This document shows positions 6,187-11,266 of a DNA stretch of 11,266 nt, in pieces. Made by a program: the position numbers and the translations under genes. Origin of the DNA: Firmicutes bacterium UBA993. GTDB taxonomy: Bacteria; Bacillota; Dethiobacteria; DTU022. Below the pieces are notes generated by a model. The model searched no databases. It was not told the origin of the DNA and saw only the letters and a program-made list of their open reading frames with translations. The number at the start of each line of letters is the position of its first letter. Positions within the stretch are counted from its first letter, which is position 1. Where the stretch lies: assembly GCA_002292015.1 (NCBI GenBank), contig DBBD01000142.1, forward strand, positions 1 through 11,266. The letters are read 5' to 3'.

Positions 6187-7044
6187 TTATAATTTATTCA
6201 TTTTATAGATGGCATAAATACTGAAAGGTACCAAGATTACGCCAAAAACTATGATGCCGTAAAAGTCAAAAAATTGTACAATAACCATTGCAAACCCGAT
6301 AATCATCACAAAATTTCCGGCAAAAACTGCCAATGCATCTTTATCTTTAACTTTCCGCTCATCATAACCTGAGAGCAGAAAAAGCATCTTTTTGAAACGG
6401 ACTAACCAACCGAAAAATATCACAAGCAAGCCTGATGCCAGGAAAACGATGCGGGCAATAGGAGGCATTCCCGGCGGCTCAACCAAAGCGGTAGCGGCCA
6501 ACTCTGCTAAAGGTGTAGGTTGCAGGCTTATAATCCTTTGCGCAAATTCCTCAAGAAAAACATCAAAATCATCAGGCGCAAGCAAAACAAAGCGACCTGC
6601 TAACCTGAGCACCAGCACGCGTGAGCCGGCAGCCATGATCACAGCATCTGCCCCGTTACGCAACTGGAAATTACCGGCTCGATAATCTGCTATCGCTGCC
6701 CCGCCGGTACGAAGCGCCGGTGCCAAAGCCGGAGTTTCTTGCCAGTCAGCTAGATAGGCAGCCAAAATATCATGGCGGCTGATTTCAAGCCTGGCGTACG
6801 GCGGCGTATTTACTTTTAGTACCCCGTCGCCAATCGCCACCCACGTCAAACGCGGAGCAACGGCTATCAGATAAATAAGTAGGACCGCAGCAGCAGCCGT
6901 GACGGTAACGCCAAGTAGCGCAGCAATTCTGCTTCTCCTTCTTGTCTGCCACCAAATGAACGGCACCATAGCCAGCGCCAGTAATAATATAAGACTACTC
7001 AACCACGCTGTTTCCTGTGGAAATGACAGTGGATAGACAGTCAA
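6187..7044 (-). CDS. Membrane PH-domain protein with DUF3784-like C-terminus
   Basis: A 285-residue integral membrane protein of unknown function. TTG at 7044 is preferred to the GTG at 7062 because GAGGAGGAG lies 7 bases upstream of the TTG and would otherwise be codons. Order of parts: helix about 14-32; basic RRRSR loop; helix 41-63; a beta-rich segment 69-175 resembling bacterial PH domains (IGDGVLKV, LRNGADAVIMAAGSRVLVLRL, then an amphipathic helix PDDFDVFLEEFAQRI typical of the PH cap helix); helix 197-216; a segment 219-285 resembling DUF3784 (LFLLSGYDERKVKDKDAL, then two helices). Family assignments are from pattern memory. It follows the calcium ATPase gene by about 118 bases and may be co-transcribed unless the 7127-7177 hairpin stops transcription. 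The spacing to the FeoA operon promoter is 148 bases. Confidence 0.78.
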   Translation of the reverse strand: MTVYPLSFPQETAWLSSLILLLALAMVPFIWWQTRRRSRIAALLGVTVTAAAAVLLIYLIAVAPRLTWVAIGDGVLKVNTPPYARLEISRHDILAAYLADWQETPALAPALRTGGAAIADYRAGNFQLRNGADAVIMAAGSRVLVLRLAGRFVLLAPDDFDVFLEEFAQRIISLQPTPLAELAATALVEPPGMPPIARIVFLASGLLVIFFGWLVRFKKMLFLLSGYDERKVKDKDALAVFAGNFVMIIGFAMVIVQFFDFYGIIVFGVILVPFSIYAIYKMNKL

Positions 7045-7126
7045 GCCCGTTCTCCTCCTCACTGAATCCGCCGAATTCGTCTATGTTCATTAACGCTATA
7101 ACCGGCTTATCTCGAGTAATTTGACA

Positions 7127-7177
7127 GCCCGCCGTGGCAAGTGCTTACTCAGCCGGCAGAGGTTAAACTCGGCGGGC
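7127..7177. other. GC-rich inverted repeat at the end of the Ca-ATPase gene
   Basis: GCCCGCCG (7127-7134) is perfectly complementary to CGGCGGGC (7170-7177) across a 35-base loop. One arm lies in the last codons of the ATPase, and its stop codon is in the loop. On the minus strand no T-run follows (TGTCAAATTACTCG), so this is not a standard intrinsic terminator. It might attenuate expression of the downstream PH-domain gene or protect mRNA ends; this is inference. Confidence 0.35.
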
Positions 7178-9787
7178 AGAATGCGATACCGCGCCGATGC
7201 GCCTAAACAGTTTTTCCACCTCTACCGCTACAAGAGTCACGGGGGAAAGGATCAGCACAAGCCCCAGCTCTGCCGGCGACAGTGGCTCAGTATTAAAGAT
7301 AAAATTAAAGAACGGCAGATAAACTGCTGCCAGCTGCAAAACAAATACCAACGCTATCGCAGCCATGATTGCTTTATTGCTAAATAAGCCCAGATGCCAG
7401 AGAGAAAAATAATCGGAGCGAACGGCTAGTGCCACCCCCATCCTATTTAACACGAGGAAAGTAAAAATCATCGACTGCCAAGCCATGCCGTTATTATAAG
7501 CGTACGCTTGCAAAATGAGCGCAACACAACCGACATAAAGACCAAAGCGAGCAATATACAGACCGCGCCCGCCGGCAAAGACGCCTTCCTGGGGATTGCG
7601 CGGCGGTTTATGCATCACATCTTTTTCTGCCGGTTCCCCGGCTAAAGCCAAGCCAGGCAAGCTGTCGGTCAACATGTTCAGCCAAAGAATCTGGATAGGC
7701 AAAAGCGGCAGTGGCATGCCGAGAAGAGGAGCAAAAAATATGGCTACGATGGTGCCGGCATTAGCAGTAATGCTATATTTGATGAATTTAAGAATATTGT
7801 TGTAGATCCGCCGACCCTCCCGAACCGCCTTAACAATTGTTGCAAAATTATCGTCCAGCAAGATAATGGCTGATGCCTCTTTTGTAACGTCTGTACCGGT
7901 AATTCCCATTGCAATTCCGATATCTGCCCGCTTAATGGCGGGGGCATCATTGACCCCATCGCCGGTCATGGCTACGAACTGATTTTTCTCCTGCAATGCT
8001 TTAACTATTTTCAGCTTTTGCTCCGGAGCTACTCGCGCATATACACGAATTTGTTCTACTCTGCCGGCAAATTCTTCGTCTGACATTTTTGCCAGCTCGC
8101 TGCCAGTAACCACGGCGCCGGATTCGTCATTGAGAATACCAAGACGCTTGGCGATAACCTCTGCCGTCAGCGGGTGGTCCCCGGTGATCATCACCGGAAT
8201 AATGCCGGCCGTTCGGCACATGGCTACCGCTTCTTTAGCCTCCTCCCGCGGCGGATCCATAATCCCTGCCAGACCTAGCAAAATCATATTGTTTTCCACT
8301 TGTTCCGGCTGAAGATTATCCGGCTGCTCGGGCCAGTGACGCATCCCCAGGGCTAACACCCTCAAACCGGAGGCCGCCATCTGAGAAGCCGCCTGTAAAA
8401 CCTTATCTTTTTCACAAGTCTCATGGCCATTCACCGTCAGCATCAGGCTACACTTTTCCACCAAAATTTCCACAGCACCTTTGGTGAAAGAAAGATATTG
8501 ACCATCCGAAGCACGATGAAAAGTAGTCATTGCTTTGCGTTCAGAGTCAAAAGGCAGCTCGCCGCTTCGCGGATAGTGACGTTCGAGTTCTTTTTTATGT
8601 AAACCATGCTTACCTGCAAAGTTATAGAGCGCAACCTCAGTTGGATCACCAAAAACTTCGTCCCCGGAGCTATTCTGGGCGTCGTTGCTTAGGGCCATGG
8701 CATGTAGTAGCAGTTTGTGCTTAGCTACATCCCCTCCGGAAACGAAGTCGCCTCCACTATAGACAACTTCCACTGCCATCCGGTTGAGGGTCAGCGTTCC
8801 TGTTTTATCGGAGCAGATATATGTAACTGAGCCCAAAGTCTCGACAGCCGCCAGTTTGCGAACCAAAGCGTTTTGCCGAACCATTTTCTTTGCGCCAAGA
8901 GCAAGTGTGATCGTTATAACGGCCGGCAAAGCTTCCGGTATCGCGGCGACCGCAAGCGAGATTCCGGTAAGAAACATGGTCACAACGTCCTCACCACGCA
9001 TTACGCCCATCGCAAAAACAATACCGCTGATCAGCAGGATGACGCCGGCTAACTTTTTGGCAAAGTGAGCTAACCGTTTCTGGAGCGGCGTCCTGACCTC
9101 TTTTTCGTCTTGTAGCATGGTAGCTATTTTACCAATTTCCGTTTCCATGCCGGTAGCCACCACCACGCCTACACCACGGCCGTTAACAACAATAGTACTG
9201 TTATAAGACATGTTTTTCCTGTCCCCAAGAGATAAAATGCTTTCCGATAATATGGTATCGGTATCCTTCTCTACGGCTACCGACTCTCCGGTCAGCGCCG
9301 CTTCTTCTACCTTCAGCTGTGCTGTCTCAAGCAAACGCATATCAGCCGGCACCACTCTGCCGGCATCAAGAAGCACTACGTCGCCAGGTACCAAAAGCGC
9401 AGCACCTATTTGAATCGTCTCGCCGCCTCTAATGACGGTAGCCGAGCGTGCCGCCATTTTTTTTAAAGCCGCCATCGCTCTTTCTGCCTTGTGTTCCTGG
9501 ATAAAACCGATAACAGCATTCAGCACCACCACAGCCAAAATTACAATGGCATCTTTTAGCGAACCGGCTAAGCCGGCCATGGCGGCAGCCGCAAGCAACA
9601 CAATGATTAAAAAATCATTAAATTGGCCGAGAAACATCATCAATGATGTTCTTTTCATTGTTTCTTTTAATTCGTTTGTTCCGTAGCGTGCTAAACGCTC
9701 CGCTGCATCCTCAGCAGTCAAGCCGTCACGGCAGCTGCCTAAGGAATGCAATACCTGATCTATAGAAAGTTTATGCCATTGCGACAT
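7163..9787 (-). CDS. P2A-type calcium-translocating ATPase (PacL/SERCA-like)
   Basis: An 874-residue P-type ATPase predicted to export Ca2+. ATG 9787 is chosen because GGAGGT lies 7 bases upstream; the longer frame from 9838 lacks such a site. Parts: N-terminal cation-ATPase domain 3-75; actuator TGES (166-169); TM4 VAAIPEALP (280-288); phosphorylation site DKTGTLT with Asp327; nucleotide-binding loop with FTKGAVE (434-440); TGDH (535-538); hinge GDGVNDAP (609-616); TM5 SITANAGTI (672-680); TM6 NMLTDSLPG (704-712). Ca site II residues of SERCA (VAAIPE, N, D) are all present, while site I residues corresponding to E771 and E908 appear as Thr679 and Arg782, suggesting one Ca2+ per cycle. Length is normal. 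It is followed by a PH-domain membrane gene on the same strand. Confidence 0.94.
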   Translation of the reverse strand: MSQWHKLSIDQVLHSLGSCRDGLTAEDAAERLARYGTNELKETMKRTSLMMFLGQFNDFLIIVLLAAAAMAGLAGSLKDAIVILAVVVLNAVIGFIQEHKAERAMAALKKMAARSATVIRGGETIQIGAALLVPGDVVLLDAGRVVPADMRLLETAQLKVEEAALTGESVAVEKDTDTILSESILSLGDRKNMSYNSTIVVNGRGVGVVVATGMETEIGKIATMLQDEKEVRTPLQKRLAHFAKKLAGVILLISGIVFAMGVMRGEDVVTMFLTGISLAVAAIPEALPAVITITLALGAKKMVRQNALVRKLAAVETLGSVTYICSDKTGTLTLNRMAVEVVYSGGDFVSGGDVAKHKLLLHAMALSNDAQNSSGDEVFGDPTEVALYNFAGKHGLHKKELERHYPRSGELPFDSERKAMTTFHRASDGQYLSFTKGAVEILVEKCSLMLTVNGHETCEKDKVLQAASQMAASGLRVLALGMRHWPEQPDNLQPEQVENNMILLGLAGIMDPPREEAKEAVAMCRTAGIIPVMITGDHPLTAEVIAKRLGILNDESGAVVTGSELAKMSDEEFAGRVEQIRVYARVAPEQKLKIVKALQEKNQFVAMTGDGVNDAPAIKRADIGIAMGITGTDVTKEASAIILLDDNFATIVKAVREGRRIYNNILKFIKYSITANAGTIVAIFFAPLLGMPLPLLPIQILWLNMLTDSLPGLALAGEPAEKDVMHKPPRNPQEGVFAGGRGLYIARFGLYVGCVALILQAYAYNNGMAWQSMIFTFLVLNRMGVALAVRSDYFSLWHLGLFSNKAIMAAIALVFVLQLAAVYLPFFNFIFNTEPLSPAELGLVLILSPVTLVAVEVEKLFRRIGAVSHSARRV

Positions 9788-10125
9788 CGTCAAACCTCCA
9801 TTTTCTTCTTTTAACAGTTGCCCCATAAAAATCCGCACCCTCTAGTATTGTGATCTTCTGTACAAAAAAGAAAAGACTTCCCTTTTTTTTTGAGTTTATT
9901 AAGGAAACTCTGAAAATAATTTTGCCTAGCTGCTATGAAATTCTCTACTTAGCTGACATTTTCCTGTTCTATGGGAAAATTAATCACAACCGGTTATTGC
10001 CTTCGCTTACGCCACAACACGACTTATTGATCGAAGCGCGATATTCCGACAGGCTTTAATTTATTCCCCTCCCGGCAAAAGCAAAATATTGCTTCCCAAT
10101 CACCCGCCGCCTGACTGTTAATCGT
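9788..10125. other. AT-rich intergenic region upstream of the Ca-ATPase
   Basis: This stretch of 338 bases must hold the Ca-ATPase promoter, but I find no pair of hexamers good enough to call. Visible items: a run of nine T at 9883-9891 region on the plus strand, and a 16-bp palindrome AAGCAAAATATTGCTT (10079-10094). A 69-codon plus-strand frame (9850-10059) has no ribosome binding site or recognisable domain and is rejected as a gene. Confidence 0.6.
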
Positions 10126-10177
10126 AGATCCTCCCCCGCTTTTGTGAACACATAATTAAGCCACTTTTCTCTGTTTT

Positions 10178-10612
10178 TTAGTACTCTTCCGGCCTTTCAT
10201 AGCCGATTGCTGAATGTGTTCTGATTCTGTTGTAAAAAACCTCGATATATTCAAAGAGGCACCGCCTGGCCTGCATACGGGTTTCAAAGACATTACGGTA
10301 TATCAGTTCAATCTTATCTGATACCCAGTTCTTTCATCAGGCGTTCCACTCTTTTTCTGCCACAGCTGATGCCAATTTTGAGCAGGTCGCGGTGGATACG
10401 CGGACTGCCATAATTACCCCGGCCCCGATGATAGATCGGTAATATCTCCTGCTTTAGGAGCTCATCTTTCCTGTCTCGCAAACTCAGGTTTCTTGTTTTA
10501 GCCACTGGTAGTAACCTGAACGGGAAACATTAAAAGTCTGGCACATCTTCTACACAGCATGTTTTGCTGCGTGTTTCCCTACGAACCGGTAGATTATTTC
10601 GGCTTCCTTGAG
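10178..10612 (-). pseudogene. IS3-family OrfB transposase, gutted
   Basis: Minus-strand reading gives a recognisable but broken IS3 OrfB. It begins KEAEIIYRFVGKHAAKHAV, is interrupted by TAG (10550-10552), and continues KMCQTFNVSRSGYYQWLK. The frame then shifts near 10500 into SLRDRKDELLKQEILPIYH and GRGNYGSPRIHRDL (HTH_21 region), ending KELGIR before TAA at 10314. Directly after, in another frame, comes the extreme C-terminus: ELIYRNVFETRMQARRCLF, EYIEVFYNRIRTHSAIGY, ERPEEY and a stop at 10178. The whole DDE catalytic core between HTH_21 and the tail (roughly 150 or more residues in intact members) is deleted. One stop, one frameshift and one large deletion make it certain that no active enzyme is produced. 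Confidence 0.88.
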
Positions 10613-10628
10613 AAGATGTGCACCGCGC

Positions 10629-10901
10629 TGGGGGGAAACATCCGGGACGGCCGCCACGGGGTTGGTCCTGCAAAACCATGAGGCGGTCTGGGAAAAAGCG
10701 TTTACGCCATTTGCTAACAATCTGGCGTGGTGTATCCAAGCGTAAAGCAATTTCATCATTACTGTGACCTGGTGCAGCCAGTAAGACTATCATAGCACGG
10801 ATAACATCTTTATAAGGTGACGTATATTTTCGTGCTGATGACTCAAGCAAATATTTTTTTCGGCATGCTAAGTCAATCACGAACAGGCTCTATCTTGGCA
10901 T
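10629..10901 (-). pseudogene. IS630-family transposase, N-terminal fragment
   Basis: ATG 10901, preceded by GGGAGG, opens MPR, hits TAG at 10890-10892, and continues in frame SLFVIDL, then YLLESSARKYTSPYKDVIRA, IVLLAAPGHSNDEIALRLDT, PRQIVSKWRKRF and DQPRGGRPGCFPP. This is the N-terminal helix-turn-helix region of IS630-family transposases, which usually runs on to a DDE domain (total about 340 residues). Homology ends near 10629, where IS3 sequence takes over; the rest of the open frame to 10530 is out-of-frame IS3 DNA. A GTG at 10880 could restart translation after the TAG, giving at most a DNA-binding fragment. Confidence 0.85.
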
Positions 10902-10993
10902 AATGCGCGCCTCCCTGTGAATGTCATACCGTAACTATTAATCTTTGAAAGTCAATAAAACGTCATCGTAATTATATTATGGAGCACTTAGTC

Positions 10994-11032
10994 TTTCCTT
11001 GTTACGGTTTCGCACGTACGGAAACAAGGAAA
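10994..11032. repeat. Inverted repeat with 10-bp perfect arms
   Basis: TTTCCTTGTT (10994-11003) is complementary to AACAAGGAAA (11023-11032) across a 19-base loop. No T-run follows on the minus strand; on the plus strand it is followed by AACGTTTG. It could be the end of a small element or an RNA hairpin; I cannot choose. Confidence 0.6.
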
Positions 11033-11154
11033 AACGTTTGAACAAAGATGTTGGCCCGGACGAAATGATGACATGGAAGGGAACCACCTAAAAAATTATA
11101 ATTTCAGGCCTACGGCCTACGGCATTTATAAACTTTTTCATGCGTCAGCTTTGC

Positions 11155-11174
11155 TCTGCAATTGATCTGCAATT
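11155..11174. repeat. Direct repeat TCTGCAATT, 11-base period
   Basis: TCTGCAATT occurs at 11155-11163 and 11166-11174, so the copies are offset by 11 bases, about one helical turn. They end 8 bases upstream of the -35 hexamer of the adjacent putative promoter, a common location for an activator site. Confidence 0.5.
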
Positions 11175-11181
11175 CGAAGCA

Positions 11182-11210
11182 TTGTATATAATTAATTATT
11201 GTGTTACAAT
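11182..11210 (+). promoter_or_regulatory. Putative promoter for a gene beyond the window
   Basis: -35 TTGTAT (11182-11187), a 17-base spacer and -10 TACAAT (11205-11210). The spacer contains a perfect 12-bp palindrome, ATAATTAATTAT (11188-11199), a typical place for a repressor. The downstream gene is not in view, so this rests on sequence match in an AT-rich region where chance matches are common. Confidence 0.45.
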
Positions 11211-11266
11211 TCAACATATATCCTGACTTTTGCAGTAAAACAGGCAGAAAAGGCCGCTTAACCCCG

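Larger units (their letters stand above)
10126..10901 (-). mobile_element. Composite IS remnant: IS3 tail joined to IS630 head
   Basis: Two unrelated transposase fragments lie head to tail on the minus strand. An IS630-type N-terminus (10629-10901) runs into an IS3-type OrfB N-terminal region (from about 10609 down), which then ends with an IS3-like terminus: minus-strand TGTTCACAAAAGCGGGGGAGGATC, ending near 10126, has the G-rich GGGGGAGGATC typical of many IS3-family right ends. No matching second IS3 end is visible on the other side. Neither element can make a full transposase; this is a graveyard formed by insertion and deletion. Confidence 0.75.
10902..11266. other. Non-coding region at the right edge
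   Basis: No credible gene is visible in these 365 bases. The stretch next to the IS630 fragment holds a minus-strand TTGACT (10950-10955) that may be the -35 of the lost transposase promoter, without a good -10. Further right are a hairpin (10994-11032), a short tandem GGCCTAC GGCCTAC (11107-11120), direct repeats (11155-11174) and a plus-strand promoter (11182-11210), all suggesting an upstream regulatory region for a gene beyond the window. Confidence 0.6.

Noticed and set aside
9850..10059. A 69-codon plus-strand frame upstream of the Ca-ATPase
   Set aside because: No ribosome binding site, no recognisable domain, AT-driven composition; chance frame in an intergenic region.
10530..10628. 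C-terminal part of the open IS630 frame as genuine protein
   Set aside because: This stretch reads as IS3 OrfB in another frame, so the frame here is accidental.
1..11266. tRNA, rRNA, CRISPR arrays, riboswitches
   Set aside because: I looked for tRNA-like arms, regularly spaced repeats and known conserved leaders and saw none; a covariance-model search would be needed to exclude small RNAs.

Overview
The window looks like a chromosomal stretch from an anaerobic Firmicute of moderate GC. Clostridia or Negativicutes is my best guess, from the strong AGGAGG-type ribosome binding sites, stand-alone FeoA and DUF2325 proteins, HMA_2-type P-type ATPases and a YobA/DUF3221-like lipoprotein. This is inference from family distribution; no rRNA or other phylogenetic marker is present.

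Layout. (1) 1-1550, plus strand: a 15-bp tandem repeat, a lipoprotein gene (194-823) and a small membrane-protein gene that appears decayed (948 to about 1501), closed by a very strong hairpin (1499-1549) that also faces the end of the next operon. (2) 1558-6039, minus strand: a tight six-gene operon read from about 6004 down to 1558. In order: a FeoA-like protein, a DUF2325 protein, an HD-GYP cyclic-di-GMP phosphodiesterase, an HMA_2 membrane protein, a P1B-type metal ATPase with an unusual YAC transport motif, and a small one-helix membrane protein. It has a good promoter (TTGTAT-17-TAAAAT), with an 18-bp palindrome lying over the predicted transcription start. (3) 6187-9787, minus strand: a P2A-type (PacL/SERCA-like) calcium ATPase that keeps Ca site II but has lost site I residues, followed by a PH-domain membrane protein fused to a DUF3784-like tail. 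(4) 10126-10901, minus strand: a scrap heap of two insertion sequences, the start of an IS630-family transposase joined to a gutted IS3-family OrfB. (5) 10902-11266: non-coding, with a hairpin, an 11-bp-period direct repeat and a plausible outward plus-strand promoter.

How the genes may work together. The six-gene operon combines three metal-linked proteins (FeoA-like, HMA_2, P1B ATPase) with a cyclic-di-GMP hydrolase. Spacings of 4-6 bases, one stop/start overlap and one 73-base gap suggest co-translation. I infer a metal efflux or uptake pump with a dedicated FeoA-type accessory and a local second-messenger input; the substrate cannot be read from the sequence. This operon is the best candidate for an undescribed system here. 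The Ca-ATPase and PH-domain protein may form a second transport unit.
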